Position numbers and translations under genes: made by a program. Source: Amanita rubescens (taxonomy: Eukaryota; Basidiomycota; Agaricomycetes; Agaricales; Amanitaceae). From it: DNA of 64,000 bases. This document shows, in pieces, positions 13,060 to 24,260 of the stretch. Every line of letters begins with the position of its first letter. Positions within the stretch are counted from its first letter, which is position 1. The DNA lies in the NCBI GenBank assembly GCA_015039365.1, contig WION01000158.1:1-64000 (forward strand). Reading direction: 5' to 3'. The notes beneath the pieces are model-generated. The model was not told the DNA's origin, did no database searches, and saw only the letters and a list, made by a program, of their open reading frames with translations.

Positions 13060-13612
13060 GCTAAAAGTACTTTTCAGTCCGACCGAGATTCGATTTTCCC
13101 ATCTTCATTCGTAAGTCGGCACATTTGCTCGACCTGTATTGTGGGCGTTGGCGAGCAGTGAGCAAAATTAAAGTAATGTGAAGGAGCCTAATGGCGGTGA
13201 GGAATGTTGTGTTGGCTGGAGTGGTGAGGGGCGTCAGTTTGGAAGTCCGGGTAAGAAATGGCATTCACTATGAAAAGCGATGCCACATCCCAGTTGTGAC
13301 CAAAGCTGGAGTTGCCAGAGCTGACGTCGCCAGAGCGGAAGCGATCAAAGCAGACGAGCGCAAATCAGTCGATAATTGGCATTTACGAGGTGCACCGAGC
13401 TGGGAAAAAGGTGGAGGGACGTGACTCGCAAATTCAGCCTCGAGTTCGATAAACTGGAGGAGAACCCAGGCTTACACGAAGTATCACTAAACCAAGGGCT
13501 TCGGTTGGTTTTGCGGTCTTCGAAAGGCCAACAGTTTCACCCCACTCGTATCATAACACCAATATCGCGTTGTATTAATACGAAAGGTTGTAATCTGGGG
13601 TTTGCACTTATT

Positions 13613-14357
13613 CTACGACTCCAAAAGCGAAATTGTCTTGTGGAATGCTGCCCCCATGTTGGCCCGGAGGCTCCTTGCTTCGCCTTGAAATTGGGACTGG
13701 TAATTGCCGCTATCAGCGAAATTGGCGTCACAAAGGAAGTTACAAACCGGAACTGCTCTCGTCAGCTCACCCATCAACCCCGCTACGCCACTTTGCAACA
13801 TTTCCAGCTCCCCCAAAATGAAGGAGACCATGTTCAGTTTCTTAAAAGCAGATTTCTTACTTCGTACATTCTTGAGCATTCCCGTAATACTAGGCTGAAA
13901 GTCGTGCATCAATTTGAGCACTATAGTTGCATCGACGATATTGATCCTTTTAATCCTCTGTTATTCGAAAAAGCAATGACAAGAAATCAGATAAGCATTC
14001 GAAGCCCGCCCTCTGGCTTCGGAACTACTCACGTTGATATCATCGATGCACTTGTTGGAGATCGTTATTGGTAAGCGCGAACTCGGAGGGGAGAGTCTGA
14101 ACGTGCTAAGAAACATATGGAAGTGAGGTTTGGATTCGCGGCTCTAGTAACTGGAAATCACTCACCGTTTGCATCCGACTACGGTCCGGGCTAAAGGAAG
14201 CTATTGAATCGGATAGGATATCAGTATCCCCAAAGAAGAGCTCCAGATCACTCTCAAGCTGATTGATGCCTCGTCGGAGGAGGGGAAGCGCAAAGGCGTA
14301 GTAGGCGACGAGGCTCGCGAAAAGGAAAAGAATAGAGGTCGAAGTGAGTTTCACCAT
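13613..14357 (-). CDS. HsbA-like secreted surface-binding protein
   Basis: The N-terminus (ATG at 14357) is a signal peptide: MVKLTSTSILFLFASLVAYY then AFALP. The last exon (13957-13613) carries the HsbA signature of helices with KNVRSKKSAFKKL and repeated Leu/Ala spacing (LGELEMLQSGVAGL, MGAAFHKTI). Known HsbA proteins are secreted and adsorb to hydrophobic surfaces, helping fungal hydrolases act there. Exon 1 is 14357-14166 with a clear GTGAGT donor. The last exon has an AACAG acceptor at 13958-13960 and opens in frame. The middle exon (about 14105-14025) is the weak point: the two possible frames there do not give one clean path, so either splice sites are non-obvious or the gene carries a small lesion. 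Confidence 0.62.
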
Positions 14358-14399
14358 GGAGAGGTTCTGAAACTGAAGCCTGAGGGGCCTAAGGAACAC

Positions 14400-15090
14400 C
14401 TTTATGCTTCGTTACGAATTGAAAGACCGTGGGGATGGTTTATACCGCAAAGTATGAAGAGCCAGGTAGATCATAATACGGGGTTGTGTGGCCTATGGCC
14501 CTGTACATCAAATTGTGGCACTGTCCAATTAGGATGACTTGTTAGATAGTTGGAATGGTGTGCACAGCATTAAGGATGACAACCCACATATATGATGTTA
14601 GGCTGCCAAGAAAATTATCAACGTGACGCTTGTTGCCATGGAGAAGTTCAACGTTGTCAACACCTGCCACATACTCCGCCTGTGAATGTGACCTGTCATG
14701 CATACGATCCCGCATTTACTAGGCACATAGATATATGCAAATACAGGTTATCTTAAGTAGTGTCTCGGATGCAGCGAACGGCTTGGCGTGGTGATAGTTG
14801 AGGGTCAAGGAATGGCTGTGGCTGTTTAGTGAATTGCGAGTGACTGCGGTGAATGTTGCTAGAGCGGTGGCTGGCAGAGCTGATGTTGTTGGCAGAGCCA
14901 AAGTATTGTTTGGCTGGCTTAAGTGGCCGCCGAATACCTTCTCCATTTGGCAACCTCGACCAGAGTTATCGCAGAGAAACTGGTGCTGTGGTTGGTCTTC
15001 GCTGCAGGTCGACGAACGCGTCCGAGGAATTCCGCAGAACTCCGCACCGTTGTGGTGGCGCTATGATGGTTGCAACGTTGGTCAGCGACA
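14400..15090. other. No gene seen
   Basis: Intergenic sequence between the HsbA-like gene and the second HisRS-derived repeat. Open frames near 14800-15000 are short and overlap the start of that repeat. Confidence 0.5.
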
Positions 15091-15097
15091 TCATCGC

Positions 15098-15880
15098 GCA
15101 GTTTCGGCTTCCAAAGTTGAACCACCGGCACCGTATTTTGGATGGAATACTGTTCGAGACTGGCGGTGTGCCTAGAGACAAAATTAGGACGAAATCGCCG
15201 GCCGTGGATAATAAACTGGACAAGGCGAGTTACGATATAGATTTGGCGCAATGCTTTCTTTTTTATTTCCCTTTTCACCGGAAGTCCAGAAAGAAACTGT
15301 GATGCAAGGAGAGCGGCCGAATCTTGCTACGTAGCTACGTTCGACTTCAACATACTAGTTCGGAAAATCTGGAGGTGTGTCCATGATCAAACCGTTGCAT
15401 CACATGCACCTCATTCCAAACTTTGATACGCTACATCAGTCTCATCAATCCAAGAGTTCAGGCCAATACACCCACAACTATTGGATGTTCAGCGTCACAA
15501 TCGCGATTTGGGTATAGGCCCAGCGAGAAACGAGCCTGCGGCGCATAATGATGTCCTCGATCACTCAGTTGACCGGGCGAAGGCAGAGTTGGGAGAGTTG
15601 AAGAAGGCTCGTGCGGTTCAGGTTGGCCAAAGTCGGAAGGAACAGGAGAAGAAGAAAGGGAAGGACAAGAGAAAGGGATAAGAAGTGGACGAGGCAGAGA
15701 CTCGAATGTTGTTAAAAACTGCCAGGGTACGTACACTCGCTAACGTGTTAACAGCTAGTACCAAGGACAACTTTTTTGTAGGAGAGCCGAGAATGTCGTA
15801 TGAAATGTTCCGCCCGTTAAACAAGAGACCGCGAGGGGATGTGTTCCTTGCACACTGGTGTCGTTACGTGAACACATTCG
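15098..15880 (+). pseudogene. HisRS-derived repeat, copy 2 (exon order 3-1-2)
   Basis: This is the longest copy. 15110-15222 matches HisRS exon 3 (LNHRHRILDGILFE, VPRDKIRT, DNKLDK) up to its GT donor. 15355-15385 matches the HisRS 5' UTR, and 15384 onward matches the mitochondrial start region (ATGATCAAACCGTTGCA, then CTACATCAGTCTCATCAAT). 15540-15680 matches the N-terminal helical region ([29 protein letters not shown]). 15690-15860 matches the end of exon 1 (LLKTAR), an intron, and exon 2 (YEMFRPLNKRPRGDVFLA). Stops and shifts abound. Exon 3 lies upstream of exon 1, so the order is circularly permuted relative to the real gene at 25136-27420. The copy ends where a copia relic begins. Confidence 0.82.
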
Positions 15881-16083
15881 ATGGTAGTCAGAGCCGTGTT
15901 TCCGTTGAAGTCCGACTTCTACTCGTCTTTGAAAATATATGCACTATTACACCCAAGCCCACACGACGAATCATCAGCCATTCCCCCGTATCGAATAACG
16001 GCCTATATAGTGTCAATAACGCCAAAAGGAGACTCTACCAGTCGCGACATCTCAACTCCGATCGGAATTGACCTCACACCTGG

Positions 16084-16637
16084 TACACCTCACGTATCGC
16101 CTACCAAACTAGGCGAGAACAATCCAAGTGTAGAGAGATGATCGGCGCGCTACTCTGCTGCTCAGTGTCACGCGCCGATATCGCTTACACCATCGGGACC
16201 TTATCACGGTATCTCGACGATCCACATCGAAAACTCTCCTCGACGCTGCTCGCCGAGCTATCCGAAACCTTAAGGCAACCCGTGAGAAGTGACTCGTACT
16301 TGGCGGAACGGAAACTCTGTGGCTACATGGACGCCGACTGGGATATTCCATGAGAATGGGGCCATATCCTGGAGTTCCAAGAAGCAACACAACAAAAGAA
16401 TTACTTTGGCATCGCAAGCTCCACTCCGAGCTCTCACCATTCTTCAACCCAATCACCAACTCAATCCCACTCTTCTGCGACAATCATGGTGCAATAGTCC
16501 TCTCCAAGGACTCAACTTTTCACATGCGTACAAAGCATATCGATGCCCGCTTCCACTTCGTTCGTGAAGTTGTTAATAACGACATTCCCTCTATTTCCTA
16601 TTGCCCTACAGACGAAATGAGGCTTATCTCTATTTAA
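16084..16637 (+). mobile_element. Ty1/copia pol relic (end of RT and RNase H)
   Basis: Shifted frames read as copia polyprotein: ADIAYTIGTLSRYLDDPHRK is the classic sequence just before RNase H, followed by LCGYMDADWD, GAISWSSKKQ, PLFCDNHGAIVLSKD, then MRTKHIDARFHFVREVV. At least two frame changes and missing segments show that it is dead. No LTR could be matched on either side. Orientation is plus. Confidence 0.82.
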
Positions 16638-16973
16638 GCCCGGCGTGAATTCTTCCTGCCAGGTCAAAACTTATGAAACACGAGGAATACAAGGTAAGCC
16701 CTAATGCATCTCAAAACCTAACCCCCTGTATCATACGGCATGGTCTGCGGTCTGCGTGTTGGCTGTCAGCGAATCTCCCAGTTACTAAAAGCAGTAGTCA
16801 GTTCAAACTCAGTTAGGTCCTAACCCTTCCTAACCGCGCTACACCGGCTGGAGCTCCAAGCCAAGCCACTCACTAGGACACAGGGTTCACTGACGGGGAA
16901 GCTTAAAGCTTCAAGCTTCGCAGGCACTGCCAATAGCAACTCTCTGTTGACCGCACCCCTTTCACTTTTAACG

Positions 16974-18224
16974 ATGCCCTTAGTAGGAGTGTCCTCATCC
17001 ACCACACGCCCGCGCGACGGGTCATCTATCCCAATAGATGATGATATCTACGAATGTTATCCCAACCTTTCTTTTGACCGTCTCGAACTCTGGAAGGCAA
17101 ACGAGGAGCCAGCAAGACACGAGTTTGTCATCCTCCATATGACAGCTGACTCTCCGGGGGCAAAGCAGTATCGCATCGAACGGCGACCTTCAGAAGGAGC
17201 GAATATCACCTCCAAGTTAGGTGGCTGCGGGGCAGAGGATACCATTACTCCTAATCTCAACCAATCGGGTCCACCGTTGTGCCTCGAGGCGAATAAGAAG
17301 ATTGACCTGCATTTCCATCGGGCTGAACCAAAGCCTGACTTGTATACGGTTTTTGCTATCTGCAATGCCATCCGCATGGACCCCGAATCCGAGCAATACA
17401 CGTTGAGGGAGTTTAACTGTTACTTCTTTGCACGCACTCTCACGCTACTCATCGCCCGCCATTTCTTCCTGCACCAATATTGCCGCATTCACAAACCACC
17501 GAGAAACGACCTTGGCAGCCTTCCAGGACCTGAGATTGATGACATCCTGATCGAAGCGACGAATAGTGGGACCCAGGAGCTCAGGAGGTGTATTGCGATT
17601 AAGTTTCAAAAGACGAATGTGAGGATGATATTACTCAAGTTCTGATTAAGAGATGACGTATTAATATTATCTTTTTTTTTTCAGAGCTTTCAGAGGGAGA
17701 GTTACAAGGATTTTCGACAGTATATACTCAACATGAACAAAAGACACTGCGACAGGGTTACTCTGTCGGGTGGAAATGGTGATGCGGTTGGTATTAACTG
17801 GGACAAGAAAATGGAAGAGATGTGGAGCCGCGTGTATTCTGATCCGACATCGGAGAACGAGGACGAGGACGAGGAAGATGTGGTGTACGATACTTTGGAC
17901 AAGGAAGAGGAAGAGATATGGCCTCGCAGGCGTTCCAATCCGACGATGGGACAGTTCTTGGCTGCTGGCGGCGCGCGCAGCAACCGGCGGCCGCCACCGC
18001 AGCCGCCCAGAGCTGATTATTCCTACCATCAGTCTTATTCTCCCCAACCTCCGCCCGGACCTGATTACTCCTACCATCAGTCTTATTCCCCCCGTCGCCA
18101 TCTCATCCCAAATTCCACTGGGGTAGCCCACCCTACGCTTATCAGACATCGCGGACCGCGAAAACCTGCTTTTAACAATTATGGTTTTACGCCAACATAC
18201 TACTATGCACCCGCGGCACCATAA
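16974..18224 (+). CDS. Uncharacterised two-exon protein, 394 aa
   Basis: Exon 1 (16974-17618) and exon 2 (17685-18224) join in phase 0 across a 66-nt intron with a GTGAGG donor and a T10-CAG acceptor. The start is the ATG at 16974 (MPLVGVSSSTTR). The first half is a globular fungal region (YTLREFNCYFFARTLTLLIA, HQYCRIHKPPRNDLGSLP). The second half has an acidic stretch (ENEDEDEEDVVYD) and two copies of a Pro/Tyr motif (DYSYHQSYSP). I do not recognise a function. There is no signal peptide or membrane segment. The intact frame through two exons argues that it is a real gene although it sits among relics. Confidence 0.75.
17619..17684 (+). other. Intron in the 394-aa gene
   Basis: GTGAGG...TTTTTTTTTTCAG, 66 nt, phase 0. 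Splicing here connects FQKTN to SFQRESY and avoids the TGA at the end of the unspliced frame. Confidence 0.8.
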
Positions 18225-18639
18225 GTGCTCCCTGCCTCATCCCCACCAACCTACGTCCGGTCTCGTGCTCCCACGTCTTGAACAATGCGAACATATTTTT
18301 CTCTCTTTATGATGATGACAGCTATGATTTCTACGACATCTATTTTTGCTTGTATAGTAGACTAGGAGGTACGCATACTACTTGAACTGGCTTTGGAGTT
18401 CTCATCCAATCAAATGGAGATAAAATTTCTCTTTTTTTTCCGGAAAGAACAAAGCCTTGCGTCAGCGAAACGACATGCGATGTGGAGAGATCGCTGATCA
18501 GCGTTTCACCCCAGCTAAGTAGTGGCATGCTGCGTCAACAAAAGATTGACATCTCCATTTTGTCAACCCTGAAGGCAGCATTCAATTCTTCCAACAACGG
18601 ATATACAAGTAAGCAAACGATGAAAACATATAGTTGAGG

Positions 18640-19190
18640 CTTTCTGGGCGCAAGGACAATTTTTGTGTAGGAGAGCGTTGCTATGAAATGTTCCGCCCGT
18701 TAAACAAAAGACAGCGAGGGGATGTGTTCCTTGCAAACTTCGGAGCGTGATTCGACGCACCCGGTTTCGAACGCAAGGACGTGTTGACCAACAAGTACAG
18801 AGAGGATCAGCTATATGCTAAGCTCAAAGACAAGCGTCCGCCTTCCGGATCCTGCTCCGATTCTGAAAACGACTCTGGGCATATCAGAGTCACAGCAAAT
18901 CCGAGAGTCAAGAGAGGCTTCGTTGTGAGTTTTTCCGCATATTTCATCCACACTATTCCGACAACGCGTATAGATATCATTTGAGAGGTTATTCCAATCC
19001 ACGTGGGCGCCAACATGACAATTTCGTGGCTGAAGGAGTACGTTGAGCTCTACAAAGATATGGGAGAAGCGAGCGCTGCAGTGAGCGGATCCAATCCGTT
19101 TACGCTTGTGCGGCTCGCAGCATCAGAATTGTGCTTCATTGCTTATCGTGCTCTGAACTTGGCGGGCGACGTCGACTCTAGCTTGGTCTA
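18640..19190 (+). pseudogene. HisRS-derived composite repeat, copy 3
   Basis: This copy starts near the intron end (GGACAATTTTTGTGTAG) and reads HisRS exon 2 ([34 protein letters not shown]). It then continues into the same non-HisRS module as copy 1: GSCSDSENDSGH, TANPRVKRGF, then TISWLKEYVELYKDMGEAS and NPFTLVRLA, ELCFIAYRAL. The exon-3 and exon-1 parts found in copies 1 and 2 are missing. It carries several stops. Confidence 0.8.
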
Positions 19191-19205
19191 TTGTTCTTTT
19201 TAAAG

Positions 19206-20332
19206 ATTGGGGAACCTTACACGTAATGCGACGCGACGCACGGAGGGGGTTACTTCTCGATGATCATCAGGGAATGAACACGCATATATACGCACTTGTC
19301 TGAAATAACAATATCGTACGACTTGAACTCCCCCCATCTCTCGTTGATTACGACTACATCGTCTCGCCCCCACCAAGCGCTTCAGTGAAACCCGCCGGAC
19401 AGTCATCAGTACAGCATCGGCTCCCCAGCACCATGCCAGATTTAAATCTGAGAAAGAGAGACTTTGAGCGACGACAAATCAACATAAAAAGAGACATCCA
19501 TACAGCAAAACCAGTTTAGGGTAATGGATGGGCGCGGGACATATAGTAAAAGAAGAGGGTCAGTCTGTTGCGCATGTGCCAGTGGGCATGAGAGTGGCAG
19601 CGCCTGACTCGGGACGATCGTATCTCTCCGCTGCGCCATATAATCTGCATCCTTTGCCTTGTTTTGTACCTGTACCGTGATAGAAGCAGCTCGTTATTGT
19701 CGGTAGGAGAGGAGGAACGCTTGACGCCAGCAGACGTCTTACGCTGAGCAGCAAGTCGTCTCACTCTGGTTGTTGCTGGTGCTACCGGTGGTGGTGCTTT
19801 CAATGATGAGTAGAGACAACTGCATAGACACGAAGCATAATATGGGCTAAAGAGTTTGTGGGGGCAACGGTTGCTGGAAAACGTCGATTTGAGAAGGCAT
19901 CATTAGACCTGGGGTGGGATCCGATCACTGAGGTAATGGATTAGAGATTATACGTGGTGGCAAGTGGAGTCGCGTTTCGCAGACCTACGCGCCCGCTATC
20001 ATCGTGACATGAGCTGTGGTAGTGCCGCGCGGGGCCGGCGGGCCGCAGGCCAACAGCGCATCACGTGTTGCCTCCTATTTTTCCAGTGCCATGTCCTGAA
20101 GGCTGAAACGCTGGAAGACTTCTGACTACCTTTCTATTCACCGAATACTGGTCCTCTGGCGAACTGCTCACTGTCGGGGATATAAAGCCCGTTATAGAAG
20201 GCTTAGTCACCAACCAAGTCAACGAGACGTTTGGCTACGATCTCACCAGGGACAAAGTCTCTACTAATCAAAATCACTATTATCGTCCAACCCAAAGCCG
20301 CAGCACGGGAGCGCTTAGGAGCACTTCCATCC
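19206..20332. other. No supported gene
   Basis: Short frames only. A minus-strand frame at 19516-19803 is rich in Pro, Arg and Ser but has no partner exon or motif. Confidence 0.45.
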
Positions 20333-21062
20333 ATGACGGAAATATCGGCTTCTAAAAAGAAGCTACAGCGTCAGCTAGATGCGGTATCTGGGACAGCAAG
20401 GCACCTGCACCGCGAGCTTAAGGAGAAAGAAGCCACCGCCGAACATCGGGACTTGCACGCATGGCTGCTAGAGATAAAAAAGCTGTTGGATGCTGAAACC
20501 CAAGCGAGAAAAGAATTGGAACTGAAGCATGAAGCGTTGAAACTGAAGCATGAAGCGTCGGAACGGGAGCGAAAAGCGTCCGAAGCGAAGTCGAGACTGG
20601 ATATTGAAGCGGTGAAGCGCCGGTTGGGGGATAGCGAGGAACGTGCCAAGAGGGTGTGTGCGAAACAATGACCCCTAGCCGCTCAAGCTAATATATTCTT
20701 AGATCGAGAAACGTTTTGCTCCAATCATTCTCCGTACCCTCTTGGATCACGCTCGAGATAAAATTATCCAATGTTTCGAGAACGAGGCAAGCACCTGGGA
20801 GGAGCTAGTCGAGCGATTCGGGGGCAGCCTGGTAAACTCCATCCTGGAAAAGTTGAAAGAGGAGAAATATGTCAAATACGGCCTCTCACAAGAGGCTGTT
20901 CGTTTTCTTTGTTCGCTTAATGATATCCGCAAGGCAGGTAATGACCGGGCGCACAACGCCACATCCGCCGAAATAAAGAGCGCGATCACAATGCACGACA
21001 ATCCTATCCGTCGTCCCACCTTAGTAGAATTATACCAGTATACTTACCAGCTTCAGTATTAG
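20333..21062 (+). CDS. Coiled-coil protein with C-terminal helical domain, 226 aa
   Basis: Exon 1 (20333-20653) encodes a Lys/Glu-rich coiled coil (KKKLQRQLDAVS, LELKHEALKLKHEASERER). A 49-nt intron (20654-20702, GTGTGT...CTAAT...TTAG) leads in phase to exon 2 (20703-21062): IEKRFAPIILRTLLDHARDK, then a helical domain with DIRKAGNDRAH. That R-x-x-GN-x-x-AH pattern resembles helical DUF4145/HEPN-like domains, but this is a weak similarity from memory. The exon-exon junction is clean and both exons are open. Function unknown. Confidence 0.65.
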
Positions 21063-21212
21063 TGTACTAGCTTTTCAACCATGGATACCCGTGACTCGGA
21101 CCGCATTGTTTCCATTCTGGCTAGAAAAATACTGGAACGAAAGTACTTGGGATGATGCAGCCGAAAACAATATAAAGGCGCCCCAAAGGGCCGTCAAACT
21201 CACCGATCCGGC

Positions 21213-23520
21213 ATGTCATGTTGGATCGAGTTTGAACGATCCGAGAGTCTCGTGTCATCGCTTCTTGACTTCGTACCACCACAGCGTGGTGGTGCCAACC
21301 CATCTCAAATGTCTATTCCCCCTTTCCGTTCCCAAGAAGCCGCTACCTTTGACATCGTTCCGAGACAGTGTCTCGATGACCATCAGTATTTTGAACTGTC
21401 CACCGACCTCGATTTTACGAATTTATGGAATATCAGAATCGTGCAATGTGGTTTCGACCACAGGAATCCTTCTAGTATCCCCAAAGACGACTACGTAAAA
21501 CTCTTTGTGGAGGCCCGACGCCTCTTTCTCGAAGGGTTTCGACCCCTCCAGGTGAATGGAGGGTGGGACCTAGCCCTCCCTCGACCTCCTTCTGCTCCCC
21601 CAGTGGCCGCTCTTCCTGAAGAGCCGCAGACCCCTGCCCCCCCAGCGCCTTTGAAGCCCTCAAAGCCACCTCCGCTGCCCCAGTGGAAGAAATGCAAACC
21701 GAACCCGAATTGTCGCATTCGGATTTGGTTAATGATGTCGTGGGACAGACGACGATGGTCGTGGTCCCTGGAAGGGACCGTCAAGTCAGACCTTAGTGAC
21801 GAGTCTGTTCGCATCTTGCAAGAGCTCGCCCTCAACATTCAATAGATCATTGGTGAGCCGGCCCCCGTGCCTCGTGCTCCTAAAACGCCTCGTGCCGCAT
21901 CTCAAGCAGTAGCTATGCAATCCGCAGGTCAGGTTACTAACCCTGTCCCCTCTGTCCAGGCCATGTTGCCTCCACCACGCCCTCCACGCTCCCCGGACCG
22001 ACTTCCTACGAAACGTCCAGCTGCCACGGCCGGTTTACCGAAACGCCCCACTCTGCCTCCTGCGAAGCCTATGTTCGCTCAAGCTGCAGCTAAATCGATG
22101 ACACCGCAGGCACCAGCTTCTTCAAGGACCGCTGCGCTCCGCAAGTCCTGCATTCGCCAGGGTACTAAGGCCACAAAAGTGGTCTTGCGCTTTGCGCCTG
22201 ACACTCCTGATGCTCCAACAGCGTCTAAACTCACTCGCCTCCTCACTGACTATACGCCAGCTCCTTCTCTCATTGAAATCACCCTCCGAGGTGATTTTGT
22301 ACTCTCTTTTGACAGAGTACTCTATACAACGGATCACAGAAAACTGATCGAACAGATCGCAAACGCTGGCTACACCGGTGCCCAGGTTCTCAACAGAGGG
22401 ACGACGTCTCTCCTCAAATTTCCTCTGGTGCCCACGCACCTTCCTGGCGGATCAATTGTCACATTCCAGTGGCTCTATAACACTATTACTCAGCACCCGA
22501 AATGGCGCGATGTGCGGTTCGTTCAACGGCCGCGCTTTGTCACCCCTGCTGGAAGAGTCAAGCAACCTGGCCTCTCCGCCACAGTTTTCATGGAGATCTC
22601 CGATGAGATCTTCAAACACCGCTAGACGGCTACTCCAAACTGACATCCTTTTTCAGGGTGTCCCAAGACGTACACGGCCCTGGACCCTTACCTCTGGTGC
22701 CAAACAATGGATTTGCCTTCGATGGGGGCACCCTTCTCATCGCTGTTCGTCCAAGACAGCATGGTGCAACTACTGCGCCGGTAACCATGAGACGAGTACT
22801 CACATGCTCGCCAAACGGGACTCACCCAAGTTCGACAGACTTCTTTGCGCAAATTGTGGTGGATCTCACCCTGCCACCAATCGAGCCTGCCCTTTCTACA
22901 AGGCTCGCTTCAGTCCTACGGAGCTCGCTAAGCTTCAAAAAGAACGAGTAGAGCGTATTCGCCAAGCTCGCCATGATCAAGAAGGTCCACATCGTCGTCG
23001 TGACAAGGGATCGGCCACTTTCATCACCACCCCGCGTCCCGAACGCCGGGAAAACGAGTCGACCTCCCGGGCTCCCACCCAAGAGGAACTCCAGTCACAC
23101 ATCCAACCGTGGCATTTGCAAGGCGACGTCGATTTCTGTTTCGACTAGCTGCGCCTTTAAAGTGAAGAAGACTTCATATAGGTTTTCACCTAACGAAGCG
23201 GTGCCAAGCACTTGCCGGCCTCTGGTCACCCCCCTTTGATCCAATGACGGTGTTGAGTCACCACCCGGGTTTGTTTTGGCTAACGATGCGATCTCCTTGC
23301 GGCGCTCGTCTTTTTATCCCCGATTCGCTTTCATCAGTCTTACTTGAATCGATCCTCCCCTTTTCACCCTTGTCATACCTTATAGCGTTCTCATACGTTC
23401 CCCTCTTATACGCCCGAAGGCGCATTGCATTTTACCTACATCGGCACACGTGTAGACTACCCTGCTACCTCATTGAGACTACGACATTTCTTAATTGAAA
23501 AAAAAAAAGAAAAAAAAGAG
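21213..23520 (+). mobile_element. Decayed LINE (non-LTR) ORF1 with A-rich 3' end
   Basis: A Pro-rich gag-like protein is spread over three frames (about 21300-21845, 21867-22610, 22600-23148). The C-terminal part has three zinc-knuckle-type blocks: CLRWGHPSHRC (first Cys of the pair lost), CNYCAGNHETSTH, and CANCGGSHPATNRAC, the pattern of Tad1/I-type LINE ORF1 proteins. After the stop at 23148 there are about 350 bp of 3' UTR and an A-rich tail (23498-23518), typical of target-primed insertion. No reverse transcriptase ORF is present, so this is an ORF1-only or internally deleted copy. Frameshifts near 21690 and 22600 show it is inactive. Confidence 0.75.
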
Positions 23521-23540
23521 TGTTTCGTGTTTAACAACGA

Positions 23541-23888
23541 ATTCAGAGAAGCCTAGGACGCCTGCATTGGGGACGTACGCGCTGAGCAAGGCGTATCTCC
23601 CGAACGAATTCAGATCGGATTCGAGAATCAACTGGGTCTTCCAATGGATAGTACCTTCACATGCTGATGGTATCGATGAAATACCTCATCAAGCGTCACA
23701 ACTTTATCCGAGCACGGTGCCTCATCTCGGTGCACGACGAACTGCAGTGCCTCATCAAAGAAGAGGTCAAGTACCGCGCCGCGCTGGCATTGGAAATCTC
23801 AAATCGGTGGACGAGAGCAATGCTTGCATATATCCTCGGTATGGACAGTTTACCCAGGGAATCGCATAGTCTTAAGATTACGGGCTGA
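23541..23888 (+). pseudogene. MIP1: Mitochondrial DNA polymerase gamma (Mip1) C-terminal fragment
   Basis: The sequence reads RTPALG, SRINWV, then after a small deletion/shift LHMLMVSMKYLI, CLISVHDELQCLI, EEVKYRAALALEISNRWTRA and MLAYILGMDSLP. These are the conserved end of family-A DNA polymerase gamma; VHDE is palm motif C. The stretch expected between INW and LH (QSSAVDY in the family) is damaged. Upstream parts of the polymerase are absent; the LINE tail ends only about 25 bp before the match. It is a truncated copy with no function of its own. Confidence 0.8.
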
Positions 23889-24260
23889 AAATGGTGTGAT
23901 GTAGCGCCCTAGCGCATATTTTCATCTGGAGTCAGACGCGCTTCCAATCACAACCGATGCTTCAACGGCGACGAATGCCAGTTAGTCTCTCAACAATTAA
24001 GTCTAGTGACATAAAGTAATGATAGTCATCAAGAAAGTTCGTCACTATCTTGGTACATACAACAAGAAATAAAGAATCGTCGAATAGTCAGCCTTGGGTA
24101 CATTATTTTGGAGACAAGGGATCAAGGCCAAAGTTCTAACGTCGTAACGTGTCCAATGGGTATGCAAAGAAACAAGTGTCTGCGAAAACCCAGAGGGAGT
24201 CGTAGGGTGCATAGTATCGTGGCGCGCATAGTATTACTCTTGATCATGATGTCCGAGCAA

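Noticed and set aside
15098..15880. Copy 2 as an expressed second HisRS
   Set aside because: Exon order is permuted, motifs 2 and 3 are missing, and stops interrupt all frames.
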